From: BRH-c25 sp012519325
GTDB lineage: Bacteria > Bacillota > Clostridia > Lutisporales > Lutisporaceae
DNA length: 64,000 bases
NCBI GenBank assembly: GCA_050950645.1
Contig: JBMNHZ010000007.1
Location: 62,001-126,000, forward strand
Direction of reading: 5' to 3'
Shown piece by piece: positions 7,762 to 16,476 of this stretch. How positions within the stretch are numbered: position 1 is the stretch's first letter; each line of letters starts with the position of its first letter. The position numbers and the translations under genes were made by a program. The notes beneath the pieces were generated by a model, which saw nothing but the letters and a program-made list of their open reading frames with translations, had not been told where the DNA came from and did not search any database.

Positions 7762-9252
7762 TTATTCTTCCCACTTAAGTGCTCTGCTTACAGCCTTTTT
7801 CCAGCCGGCATACTTTTTATCCCTTAAGCTGCTATCCATAACAGGTTCAAATACCTTGTCAACATTCCACTTCTCGGCTATTTCATCCTTGCTGCTCCAG
7901 AAGCCTACAGCAAGGCCTGCAAGGTATGCAGCACCGAGTGCTGTGGTTTCGGTTACTTCAGGCCTGTAAATCGGCACATTCAGTATGTCTGCCTGGAACT
8001 GCATCAGGAAGTTGTTTGCAACAGCGCCGCCGTCAACCTTTAATGCCTGAAGATTGATCTTTGAGTCTTCCTGCATTGCTTCAAGCACGTCTCTGGTCTG
8101 ATAGGCAATTGATTCCAGTGTTGCTCTTACTATATGGTTTCTGTTTGCTCCTCTGGTCAGCCCCATAATGCTCCCTCTTGCGTACATATCCCAATAGGGG
8201 GCACCCATCCCTACGAATGCAGGCACAACATATACCCCGTTGGTATCCGCAACTGAGGCTGCCATCTCTTCGCTTGCCGCAGCATTGTCTATTATCTTTA
8301 ATTCGTCTCTCAGCCACTGAACCGACGCACCGGCTATAAAGATACTTCCTTCAAGGGCGTATTCCACCTTGCCCTCCAGACCCCATGCTATTGTTGTAAG
8401 CAGGCCGTTATTTGAAGAAACAGCCTTCTCACCCGTATTCATCAGCATGAAACAGCCTGTTCCATAAGTATTCTTAGCCATACCGGGCTTATAGCATGCC
8501 TGACCGAATAATGCCGCCTGCTGGTCTCCCGCTGCCCCTGCTATCGGTATTTCAGCACCGAAGAGTTCCTTATCCGTGTACCCGTATACACAGCTTGAAG
8601 GCTTTGCTTCAGGAAGCATCGATTCGGGAATATCCAGCTCACTCAATATTTCCTTATCCCAAGCCAGCTCATGGATGTTAAACAGCATGGTCCTTGAAGC
8701 ATTAGAGTAATCAGTTACATGGACCTTTCCTTTAGTCAGATTCCATATCAGCCATGTATCTATATTCCCAAAGCACAACTCGCCTTTTTCCGCTTTCTCT
8801 CTTGCCCCCTCAACATTGTCAAGTATCCACTTCACCTTGGTACCCGAAAAATATGCATCCACAACAAGCCCGGTCTTATTCCTGATTGTATCGGCCAGCC
8901 CTTTTGCTTTCAAGTCGTCACAAATAGGCGCCGTTCTTCTGCACTGCCATACTATTGCATTATATACAGGTTTGCCGGTACTTTTCTCCCAGACAACAGT
9001 AGTCTCCCTCTGGTTAGTAATACCTATCGCAGCTATATCACCGGCCCCAATGCCTATTTTATTCATGGCTTCTCTTGCAACACCAGTCTGGGTTTCCCAT
9101 ATTTCCATAGGGTCATGCTCAACCCAACCTGCTTTAGGATAGATCTGTTTGAATTCCTTTTGTGCCACGCTTGCAATCTTGCCATCGTTACCGAAAACAA
9201 TAGCTCTTGAGCTTGTAGTACCCTGGTCTAACGCTAAAATATACTTTGCCAT
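7762..9252 (-). CDS. glpK: glycerol kinase
   Basis: 496 residues, the usual length for GlpK. It phosphorylates glycerol to sn-glycerol-3-phosphate with ATP in the cytosol. The FGGY-family N terminus ILALDQGTTSSRAIVF, the substrate region QTGVAREAMNKIG to ITNQRET, and GAAGDQQAALFG identify it clearly. The ATG has GGGGG about six bases upstream. It sits between glpF and the GlpA-like dehydrogenase, giving uptake, phosphorylation and oxidation in order. Confidence 0.97.
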   Translation of the reverse strand: MAKYILALDQGTTSSRAIVFGNDGKIASVAQKEFKQIYPKAGWVEHDPMEIWETQTGVAREAMNKIGIGAGDIAAIGITNQRETTVVWEKSTGKPVYNAIVWQCRRTAPICDDLKAKGLADTIRNKTGLVVDAYFSGTKVKWILDNVEGAREKAEKGELCFGNIDTWLIWNLTKGKVHVTDYSNASRTMLFNIHELAWDKEILSELDIPESMLPEAKPSSCVYGYTDKELFGAEIPIAGAAGDQQAALFGQACYKPGMAKNTYGTGCFMLMNTGEKAVSSNNGLLTTIAWGLEGKVEYALEGSIFIAGASVQWLRDELKIIDNAAASEEMAASVADTNGVYVVPAFVGMGAPYWDMYARGSIMGLTRGANRNHIVRATLESIAYQTRDVLEAMQEDSKINLQALKVDGGAVANNFLMQFQADILNVPIYRPEVTETTALGAAYLAGLAVGFWSSKDEIAEKWNVDKVFEPVMDSSLRDKKYAGWKKAVSRALKWEE

Positions 9253-9303
9253 CCGTATTCCCCCTTACTTTAAATTATATACTCTCTAAGTTAAATATCA
9301 AAA

Positions 9304-9999
9304 CTAGAATAATCCCATATACAGGAGTGTGCCTAATATTGCACCGGCTATGGGGCCAAATACCGGAACCCAGGAATAACCCCAATCATTTCCGCCTTTT
9401 CCGGCTATAGGCAGTATGGCGTGGGCTATACGAGGCCCAAGGTCACGGCAAGGGTTGATAGCATACCCGGTAGGCCCGCCAAGAGAGCAGCCAATTGCCA
9501 TAATCAATGCTGCAGTCACCATCGGGCCAAGTCCGTCACTCATTTTGTTGGCTCCGATAGCCAGGCACATAAATGCCAGAACTGCAGTTCCAATCATTTC
9601 GCTCAGGAAATTCTTCCCATAGCTTCTGACAGCGGGAGCTGTACAGAACACACCAAGCTTTGCTGCTTTATCTTCTGTTATTTCCCAGTGCGGCAAATAC
9701 GCCAACCATACTATTATTGCTCCAATAATAGCACCAAGCATTTGACCGGCTATTATTCCGGGCACCAATGCCCAATCCAATGTTCCTGCCACAGCATTGG
9801 CTATGGTAAGAGCCGGATTAAACGAGGCCCCCGGCGCTGCCAGAGCCGCCATACCAACTCCAAGGCCCCAGCCTACTGCTATCACAATCCAGCCAGATGC
9901 CTGTGATTTGGACTTGTTCAATGTAACTGCCGCACATACGCCTGCGCCAAATATAATGAGAACCATTGCACCTATAAGTTCATTAAGATATACTGACAT
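9304..9999 (-). CDS. glpF: glycerol facilitator (aquaglyceroporin)
   Basis: 231 residues of the MIP family with six predicted membrane helices and two half-helix signatures. The first is the normal NPA (residues 61-63). The second reads NPC (182-184) in AINPCRDLGPR instead of NPA, with the selectivity-filter arginine retained. Charged and loop features (GPTGYAINP) match GlpF rather than water-specific aquaporins. GGGGG precedes the ATG. It should admit glycerol by facilitated diffusion for trapping by GlpK. Confidence 0.95.
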   Translation of the reverse strand: MSVYLNELIGAMVLIIFGAGVCAAVTLNKSKSQASGWIVIAVGWGLGVGMAALAAPGASFNPALTIANAVAGTLDWALVPGIIAGQMLGAIIGAIIVWLAYLPHWEITEDKAAKLGVFCTAPAVRSYGKNFLSEMIGTAVLAFMCLAIGANKMSDGLGPMVTAALIMAIGCSLGGPTGYAINPCRDLGPRIAHAILPIAGKGGNDWGYSWVPVFGPIAGAILGTLLYMGLF

Positions 10000-10111
10000 A
10001 ATATTTACCCCCTTCTAAACTCTTACTTTCCCGAACTGTTCCCAAAATCAGCCCTTTTGCCATACCTGCAGTATTGTTCACTGCCCTCCTTTCTTTGATA
10101 TTTTTTCTGCT

Positions 10112-10678
10112 TTACATATACCAGAGCTCCTTTTTACTGGTGGATACACCAATAGCACCGGCATTAAGGCATTCTATTACATCCTCCTTATCCCTTATCA
10201 GACCGCCGGCTATTACCGGAATTCTTATTTGCCCATGAATTTCTTTAATGACCTTGGGCATTATTCCAGGTAAAATCTCAATAGCTTCCGGTTTTGTTGC
10301 CTGCAGGGATTCTAGTCCGCTTGAAAGGGATAGTGAGTCCAATGCGAAGAGCCTTTGAATAGTGAATATTCCGTTGTTTTTTGCTATTTTTATAAGGTTT
10401 CCTTTGGTTGTTATAATCCCATGAGGTTTTATATTGTCATGAAAATACCTTAGAGACACAGCATCCTTTGAAAATCCTTCTATCAAATCAAAATGTACAA
10501 AAACACATTTATCCGAGTTTTTAAATCTGTCAACAATGCCTGCTATATTTGAAATGTCACCCTTCAGCAGGAAAACTACCCTGCAGGGCGATTTTTCGGC
10601 AAACTCGATACTGCTTAAATCATTTATTGCGGCAATAATTGGGTTCTGATGAATCAATGAAAAGAATTTATTTGACAT
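10112..10678 (-). CDS. glpP: glycerol uptake operon antiterminator GlpP
   Basis: 188 residues, full length for the family. GlpP is an RNA-binding antiterminator that, with glycerol-3-phosphate, lets transcription pass leader terminators of glp genes. The sequence has the family's TIM-barrel-like pattern (NPIIAAINDL at the start, VFVHFDLIEG, IEILPGIMPKVI, IPVIAGGLIRDKEDV, GAIGVSTS). AAGGGGG lies just upstream of the start. As the first gene after the sigma-54 promoter it would be made with the operon, giving two layers of control (initiation by the activator, elongation by GlpP). Confidence 0.93.
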   Translation of the reverse strand: MSNKFFSLIHQNPIIAAINDLSSIEFAEKSPCRVVFLLKGDISNIAGIVDRFKNSDKCVFVHFDLIEGFSKDAVSLRYFHDNIKPHGIITTKGNLIKIAKNNGIFTIQRLFALDSLSLSSGLESLQATKPEAIEILPGIMPKVIKEIHGQIRIPVIAGGLIRDKEDVIECLNAGAIGVSTSKKELWYM

Positions 10679-10706
10679 AGGAATGCCCCCTTATTATTTG
10701 TACTAC

Positions 10707-10722
10707 AGCAACAAGCATGCCA
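10707..10722 (-). promoter_or_regulatory. sigma-54 (-24/-12) promoter of the glycerol operon
   Basis: The minus strand reads TGGCATGCTTGTTGCT. This fits TGGCAYRN4TTGCW with exactly 10 bases between the invariant GG and GC. Transcription would start near 10696, about 18 bp before glpP. A sigma-54 activator gene lies at the far end of the same operon. Confidence 0.88.
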
Positions 10723-10773
10723 AAGCAGAAAAGTGCTGTTTTTCCAGCTTTACTAGTGATATATGGATTTGGA

Positions 10774-10790
10774 CTGATAAATATTACCAG
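10774..10790. promoter_or_regulatory. near-palindrome, candidate upstream activator site
   Basis: CTGATAAATATTACCAG is palindromic with one mismatched pair. Its centre lies about 85 bp upstream of the predicted sigma-54 start, a usual distance for an enhancer bound by an AAA+ activator. Only one copy was seen, so this is a suggestion. Confidence 0.35.
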
Positions 10791-10845
10791 GATTTTTGCT
10801 GAGGCGAAAAAAAATATTGATAAAATTTACCAAAAAGAATTGCAC

Positions 10846-10869
10846 AAAAAAAGCAGCTTATCAAGCTGC
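10846..10869 (-). terminator. intrinsic terminator of msrA
   Basis: On the minus strand GCAGCTT, a 3-nt loop and AAGCTGC are followed by seven T. It lies 23 bp after the msrA stop and separates it from the glycerol promoter. Confidence 0.9.
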
Positions 10870-10891
10870 CTTCTGCTGAAAAGACTTTGAC

Positions 10892-11377
10892 TTACGAATT
10901 ATTCAAAACCGAGAGGTCAATATGGCAGTAGCCACCCGGGTTTTTCTTCAGATAATCCTGGTGATACTCCTCCGCAGGATAATAATGCTCCAGCTTCTTC
11001 ACCTCGGTAACAATGGGCTCCTCATATTTCTGCTGCTCCTTTGCAATCACCCGCTCTATAACCTCTCTATCCTTTTCATCGGAATAATAAATGCCTGTGC
11101 GGTATTGGGTGCCCACGTCAGGTCCCTGCCTGTTCAATATTGTGGGGTCTATTATCTTGAAAAAGTGTTCCAGTATCACTTCCAAGCCAACTTTTTCCGT
11201 ATCATAAATTACATGCACCGTCTCTGCATGTCCTGTGTAAGGAATATCGTGATAAGACGGATTTTCCGTCTCCCCGTTTGCATATCCCACAGAGGTCTCT
11301 ACTACCCCCTTTATTCGTGAGAAGTATTCCTCCACACCCCAAAAGCACCCTCCGGCAAGCCATATTTCTTTATTCAT
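10892..11377 (-). CDS. msrA: peptide-methionine (S)-S-oxide reductase
   Basis: 161 residues. MsrA reduces methionine-S-sulfoxide in proteins. The catalytic GGCFWGVE motif is at residues 9-16, with the conserved GYANG, TGHAETV, GPDVGTQYR and EEYHQDYL segments in order. A C-terminal cysteine (GGYCHI) could act in recycling. There is no fused MsrB domain. It is a single-gene unit with its own terminator. Confidence 0.97.
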   Translation of the reverse strand: MNKEIWLAGGCFWGVEEYFSRIKGVVETSVGYANGETENPSYHDIPYTGHAETVHVIYDTEKVGLEVILEHFFKIIDPTILNRQGPDVGTQYRTGIYYSDEKDREVIERVIAKEQQKYEEPIVTEVKKLEHYYPAEEYHQDYLKKNPGGYCHIDLSVLNNS

Positions 11378-11581
11378 AGAATCACCTTACCTTTCCAAAG
11401 CGAGTATAGCATTTGCATCCTTCTTATTATAATACCACTTCTTCGACAGTCTTAGCCAAACTTAGTTTTTCAGGATTTGCTGAGCACCTGGCAAACCTTT
11501 TTTCTATAGTCCTGTCTTATCACCTGTATATGATACATCAGGCAGCACAAGTAAAATTCAGGAAATCATTTACATTAAAGA

Positions 11582-11603
11582 ATACATAGTATATACTATG
11601 TAT
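11582..11603. promoter_or_regulatory. 22-bp perfect palindrome upstream of mazEF
   Basis: A perfect 22-bp palindrome with centre CATAGTATATACTATG lies about 80 bp before mazE, followed by a partial repeat TATATACTAT and TTGACT. Toxin-antitoxin operons are usually repressed by the antitoxin binding such palindromes (family knowledge). It is the likely mazEF operator. Confidence 0.6.
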
Positions 11604-11684
11604 ATACTATTGACTTATGAAAATTATCCTCAAGCAAACCTATGATTTCCGAGCAATAATTTATAATAAACGGAGTGATCTCTC

Positions 11685-11936
11685 ATGTATAGTGCCAAGG
11701 TTCAGAAATGGGGCAACAGCCAGGGCGTAAGAATTCCTAAATATATTTTGGAAAAGGCAAAGCTGAATGAAGGAGATGCGGTAGAAATATCCGTAGAGGA
11801 TGACAAAATAGTCATATTCCGGCCGAAACGGCAGCCAAAGCAATATACCATCAGTGAATTGTTTGAGAATTACAAAGCGGAATACAAACCGGAAGAACCG
11901 GATTGGGGCAAACCGGTCGGCAAAGAGGAGTGGTAG
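11685..11936 (+). CDS. mazE: MazE-type antitoxin (AbrB/SpoVT fold)
   Basis: 83 residues. The first ~45 form a swapped-hairpin AbrB-like DNA-binding domain (VQKWGNSQGVRIPKYILEKAKLNEGDAVEI). The rest is an acidic, unstructured tail (EYKPEEPDWGKPVGKEEW) of the sort that wraps the MazF toxin. GGAG lies upstream of the ATG. The stop is 2 bp before the preferred mazF start, so the pair is coupled. It should neutralise the toxin and repress the operon. Confidence 0.92.
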   Translation: MYSAKVQKWGNSQGVRIPKYILEKAKLNEGDAVEISVEDDKIVIFRPKRQPKQYTISELFENYKAEYKPEEPDWGKPVGKEEW

Positions 11937-11938
11937 TA

Positions 11939-12265
11939 TTGGAATATATTCCGGATCAGGGAGATATATGCTGGATTACTATAAATCCGCAATCGGGACA
12001 TGAGCAGAAAGGCCGCAGGCCTGCCCTTGTAGTAAGCAACAAAGAGTACAATAAAATCACAGGCTTATCAATATGCTGCCCCATAACAAACACAGATAAT
12101 AAATTTCCGCTGCATGTCAAAATATCAGGCTGCACAACAACCGGCTATATCATGGTAGAGCACTTGAAGTCTCTGGATTATAAGTCAAGGCAGGCTGAAT
12201 TCATAGAAAAGCTTGATGAAGATACACTGATTGAGGTACTGTCAAGAATAAATGCGTGTTTGTAG
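11939..12265 (+). CDS. mazF: MazF/PemK-family mRNA interferase toxin
   Basis: About 108 residues from TTG at 11939, which has GAGGAG eight bases upstream; a GTG at 11930 is a less likely alternative. Family features are YIPDQGDICWITINPQSGHEQKGRRPALVVS at the N terminus, then CCPITNTDNKFPLHV and VEHLKSLD. MazF cleaves single-stranded mRNA at short motifs. It is intact, so the module may be active. The motif specificity cannot be read from sequence. Confidence 0.92.
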   Translation: MEYIPDQGDICWITINPQSGHEQKGRRPALVVSNKEYNKITGLSICCPITNTDNKFPLHVKISGCTTTGYIMVEHLKSLDYKSRQAEFIEKLDEDTLIEVLSRINACL

Positions 12266-12821
12266 ATGGAGGATATATTATAATGTTATCTTTTCAGCCT
12301 ATTAGATATCTTTATATTTGATTTTTAAATCTCAAAACCTGGATAATCATAAAGTCCTTTTGCTTACGCCTATACTATTAAACAGAGGGTAATAGATTAT
12401 CAGTTGCAATAATAAGATAATTTATAGATTGATACAGATCATTGTTTAATATTATTTTGCTTTAATTAAATACACTATGATATAATATTTTACAAATATA
12501 TACAATTGATATGAATTAATCTCAATAGTCATAATCTCAAGAGCATTGTAAATAAATTATAACCAAGTTTCAAAAAACAAATAATCCAATTATAATGATT
12601 TCTATATTCCCGAAAAAGTAGTTGAGATACTAAATTTAGCTATACCATTAGCTCCCCAAAATTGCTCTAACATTTGAGGAAATTAGCCAAACGATAATCA
12701 GTTTTTATAGAATATAATAGCTATTAATAAAAAACTCCACCGAAATGAAATGAAAAATAATAGTTGTAGATATGTAAGTATATTGCGTATTAAATAATCA
12801 TATGCTAATGGGGGTAATCAC
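12266..12821 (+). other. AT-rich intergenic region between mazF and the methyltransferase gene
   Basis: No gene is supported in this 556-bp stretch. It is much more AT-rich than the region to the left and marks the start of the accessory island. A short open segment near 12595-12684 (about 28 codons, containing IPEKVVEILNLAIPLAPQN) looks protein-like but has no start or ribosome site and may be a gene remnant. GGGGGT close to 12813 is the ribosome site of the next gene. Confidence 0.5.
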
Positions 12822-13991
12822 ATGAATACTAATCAAATCTATAAATCTATATTAGACAAGAGCTCTATTGATAGTTCTACTCATGACTTTTATAGATATC
12901 CTGCTAGGTTTTCACCAAGTTTTGCAAAAGCAATTATAGAAAACTTTACTGAACCAAATGATTGGATTCTGGATCCATTTATGGGAGGCGGTACAACTTT
13001 AGTTGAGGCTTCCCTGCTAGGTAGACATGCAATTGGAACTGACATTAGTAGTTTGGCAGTTTTTTTGGCTCGTGTAAAAACTACTTGCTATTCAAAAGAT
13101 GAGCTTGATAATATTTCTTCAATCGTATTCTCTATAGTTAATAAAATGAATATACATATGCAATGTGTACGAGCCACTAAATGGCTTGATTATCAAAGAA
13201 ATATAAATACAAAAAAGACCTGGAGAATTAGAAAGCTTCTTGAACAAGCTTTATATAATATAGATACTTATTGCAATGAAAAAGAAGAGCGATTCATAAG
13301 ATGTGTCCTTTTAAAAACTGCACAATGGGCATTAGACTGCCGTTATAATGTACCTTCAGTAAAAGAATTTCGTAATCAACTGTTAATATTTTTAACTGAA
13401 ATGATATCTAAAGCCAAAGACTATTCTGAGATTATAAATACAAACTTTAATAAAGATAATCTGCCACATGCTATAACATTACACAGGTCAGCTATAGATT
13501 TAGAAAAAGAAGAGATATTTTTTAATATTCCGGCTCCAAAATTAATATTAACTTCCCCGCCTTACCCAGGTGTACATGTATTATATCATAGGTGGCAAGT
13601 AATAAGCAGGAAGGAAACGCCAGCGCCTTTTTGGATAGCAAATTGTTATGATGGACATCCAGGGTCTTATTATACTATGGGTAACCGAAAAGAAAAATAC
13701 CTAAATAGTTATTTTGAAAATCTTAAAAAAGCTTTTCAATCATTAATAAAACTAGCCAGTAAAGAAACAATATTTGTTCAAATGGTTGCTTTTTCAGACC
13801 ATACATGGCAACTTGAACAATATCTAAATGTTATAGATACTGTTGGTTTAAACGAAATAAAATATCCTCAGTATTCAAATTCATCTGACGGTAGAATATG
13901 GAGAGAAGTACCTAATAGAAAATGGTATGCACAAAAAAAAGGTAACACTAGTTCAAGCTTAGAGGTCACTTTATTTCATAAAATAAAATAA
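12822..13991 (+). CDS. DNA methyltransferase (N4-cytosine/N6-adenine class)
   Basis: 389 residues. The SAM-binding motif I (LDPFMGGGTTLVEA, near residue 50) precedes the catalytic motif IV (TSPPYPG, near residue 244). TSPPY is typical of N4-cytosine enzymes, although N6-adenine is not excluded. An N-terminal segment DFYRYPARFSPSFAKAII resembles methyltransferases tied to restriction-like loci. A target-recognition part should lie between the motifs. Coding sequence is strikingly AT-rich compared with glp or vor genes, suggesting transfer. It is convergent with the GHKL-ATPase gene with no space between the stops. No endonuclease gene is visible beside it. Confidence 0.85.
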   Translation: MNTNQIYKSILDKSSIDSSTHDFYRYPARFSPSFAKAIIENFTEPNDWILDPFMGGGTTLVEASLLGRHAIGTDISSLAVFLARVKTTCYSKDELDNISSIVFSIVNKMNIHMQCVRATKWLDYQRNINTKKTWRIRKLLEQALYNIDTYCNEKEERFIRCVLLKTAQWALDCRYNVPSVKEFRNQLLIFLTEMISKAKDYSEIINTNFNKDNLPHAITLHRSAIDLEKEEIFFNIPAPKLILTSPPYPGVHVLYHRWQVISRKETPAPFWIANCYDGHPGSYYTMGNRKEKYLNSYFENLKKAFQSLIKLASKETIFVQMVAFSDHTWQLEQYLNVIDTVGLNEIKYPQYSNSSDGRIWREVPNRKWYAQKKGNTSSSLEVTLFHKIK

Positions 13992-16457
13992 TCATTCAAT
14001 TGAGGCCGCGGCTTCGCTACTATAATCTTGCTCAATTTCATCTAAGTCTAGCGTCCCAAGTGAATCTATCATTGGGAGTAAAATAGGAGCTATTGCTTTT
14101 GTGAAGTCTTCAACCTTATCTTCTATTGTTTCGGAATCCAACTCAGAATTATCCTTATGTTTTTCAATATCTTGCTTAATTAATGCTAAACCTATCAGCA
14201 CCATACCGAATTTAAATCTCGCTCTAACTAAATCAGCCTCTTTAGAACTATTTTTTAGTTCATTTTTTAGATAGATATTGTCCATATTTACTTGATAATC
14301 ATAGACTTCAAATTCTCCATTTCCGGAGCCTGAATTTTTGATCCTTAATGCTGTGTATTTATCAAATGGAGGCTCTTGCTTGTCCCATTGCTCTTCAAAA
14401 ATTTCTTGAATTTCCGGAAGTGAAATACCCTGTGGTATTTCTCTATCATTTCCTTTTTCTTTTCCAGGTGGTTTTTCTCTTTTCCCACTTTTCCCTTTAG
14501 GGTCTGCTTCTTCTTTTACATTAACTTGCATTTTATTAATAAATGGTATAATACTTGTTGGATCACAAACAATGGAAGTAAACTGAAGGTTATCTCCAAC
14601 CTCACAATTATTTGGTAATTTTATACTTAATGTTGCTATGCCATTATTAAGATTAATAGAATAATTTTGAACTGGTACTTCATCGTCTCCTCTATTCATA
14701 TATAAACTAAAAGTACCATTATCTCCATCACGGCTAAAATAATCATTTCTAGCATCTGTTTCAAAGAAAACTCGACATCTCATATTAATATGGCAATCTT
14801 TTTTTATAGATTCGCCATAATTTACATTTTTAAATTTGAAATATGTTGGGTACTTGTTCCCAATAAATTTTTTATCTTCTTCAGCCACTTTCTTTGTTTT
14901 AAAAGGATTCGATAACCTTTCACCTGCTATAAAAAGCTTTGATAGAATTGGAGATTTTTTGAGTATAGACTCTAGCACATTTTCTAATGGTTTTGAGTCG
15001 CCAATAACAGATTCAATAGCTTCCCTTCTTCGCGCCTCATTTTGTTCCCTCAAGCCGGCATGTTTCTTAAGCAGCTCAGCAAGTTCCATTTCAATTTCTT
15101 TCTTTAATGGTCCATTGCTAAGACGATCTCTACTGTTCATAAATAAATCTTCCCTTGCTCTACCGCTTATATTGCTACAATCAATAATCACTAATAATGA
15201 GTTTGCCAAATAGCTTAGACCTATTTTTTTATTCTTAAAAAAATTGTTAGATATGTATCCATGTGTCTGGCCATTAATCGTAAAAATGATACCTTCATTT
15301 TTTCTGTAAGTATCAGCGCAGTTTTGTTTAAATAAATAGATAGTTCCTGTTATTTTTTCTCCTGAAACATCTAGGGAAAATGACCATGGGGATTCTATAT
15401 TTTCACCTCTATCATCTTCCAAACGAACTGATAAACCATTAACAGTTGTTTCAAAACTACCTGCGTGACCTCTATATTTGCGACATTCATAAAGCCGTAT
15501 TGGCAATGCAATGTTTGGAATTAATAGATCTATCCTTCTTAATAATCCATCTCCCATAATAATATTACTTCTATTACTAAGAGTATACTCATATAGTTTC
15601 ACTAAAGTACCCCACTGAGATTCTCTGGCGTATGGATCCTGACCTTCCGGGAAAATTGACATAGTATTAGAATAAAAACTAAGCACTTCACCTTTTTGAG
15701 GTCTATTTTCGGCATCTATTGGTGCTAGATATGAATAAACAGAGCTTCTCCTATTTCCTCTTGGATCTTCCCTTCTCACGATAGTAAAACCCCAATTATC
15801 ATCCGAACTACTTTCCCTTTTATGTAGAAGAATTGGATTCCTTTTAGTAACAATTAACTGCAAATTATGTTTGCCACAGAACTTCAACACACCAGTTCCA
15901 CCCATATTAAACTTACCTTGTACAAATGGGATTCTTAGTTTATTTGATTCAGTAGTAGACAGAAATGTATTTGGCATCATTTTGGGAGTTTGCCCCTCAC
16001 CACAGTCGGAGATAGTCAAACAAAGGTTTCCTTGACTGGGCATAAATCCAGTTGCGGCAACTGTTATACCTTTAGCAACGTCTTTTCTTTTATTGTCTTG
16101 CCAGTATTTTATCCTACCTGCCATAGAACTTTTACAGTCAATACCCATATCAAAAAAAACTGCGACTGCCTCGATTATTGATTGCGGAGCTTGTGGTGAT
16201 TCAGGATCAATACCTTTAGCTAAACATTCATTCATCAATCTTGCATCAATTGCATTGATAATCTTTTCTATAAGGGCAGCGTCAGGACTGCTTTGTTGGT
16301 TTCCTATAGTGTTAAAATTATTCTCGTAATCACTATAAAATCTCCAGAATTTCTCGTCCTCCCAATACCCTGCCTGGCTCAGAATGTCAATTACTTCTTT
16401 CTCACTATCTGCCCTTATTAACTGTAGGCAGAGTGATTTAGTATTATCATTTATCAT
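13992..16457 (-). CDS. large GHKL (Bergerat-fold) ATPase, MORC/MutL/Hsp90-like, candidate defence protein
   Basis: 821 residues. Bergerat ATP-binding motifs can be read in order: EKIINAIDA (motif I, about residue 64), ISDCGEGQTP (motif II, about 148), and a glycine-rich lid FNMGGTGVLKFC (about 183). A histidine-kinase phosphoacceptor region is missing, so this is not a sensor kinase. A long C-terminal part with a charged linker (KGKSGKREKPPGKEKGNDRE) is unassigned. Iyer and colleagues linked prokaryotic MORC-like GHKL ATPases to restriction-modification loci. The neighbouring methyltransferase fits that theme. AGGAGGG precedes the ATG, and the small gene at 16477 lies 19 bp upstream in the same operon. 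Confidence 0.75.
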   Translation of the reverse strand: MINDNTKSLCLQLIRADSEKEVIDILSQAGYWEDEKFWRFYSDYENNFNTIGNQQSSPDAALIEKIINAIDARLMNECLAKGIDPESPQAPQSIIEAVAVFFDMGIDCKSSMAGRIKYWQDNKRKDVAKGITVAATGFMPSQGNLCLTISDCGEGQTPKMMPNTFLSTTESNKLRIPFVQGKFNMGGTGVLKFCGKHNLQLIVTKRNPILLHKRESSSDDNWGFTIVRREDPRGNRRSSVYSYLAPIDAENRPQKGEVLSFYSNTMSIFPEGQDPYARESQWGTLVKLYEYTLSNRSNIIMGDGLLRRIDLLIPNIALPIRLYECRKYRGHAGSFETTVNGLSVRLEDDRGENIESPWSFSLDVSGEKITGTIYLFKQNCADTYRKNEGIIFTINGQTHGYISNNFFKNKKIGLSYLANSLLVIIDCSNISGRAREDLFMNSRDRLSNGPLKKEIEMELAELLKKHAGLREQNEARRREAIESVIGDSKPLENVLESILKKSPILSKLFIAGERLSNPFKTKKVAEEDKKFIGNKYPTYFKFKNVNYGESIKKDCHINMRCRVFFETDARNDYFSRDGDNGTFSLYMNRGDDEVPVQNYSINLNNGIATLSIKLPNNCEVGDNLQFTSIVCDPTSIIPFINKMQVNVKEEADPKGKSGKREKPPGKEKGNDREIPQGISLPEIQEIFEEQWDKQEPPFDKYTALRIKNSGSGNGEFEVYDYQVNMDNIYLKNELKNSSKEADLVRARFKFGMVLIGLALIKQDIEKHKDNSELDSETIEDKVEDFTKAIAPILLPMIDSLGTLDLDEIEQDYSSEAAASIE

Positions 16458-16476
16458 ATCCCTGCCCCCTCCTTAA

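Noticed and set aside
12595..12684. Protein-like open segment before the methyltransferase gene
   Set aside because: No start codon or ribosome site, about 28 codons, and AT-rich DNA makes chance open frames common; noted only as a possible remnant.
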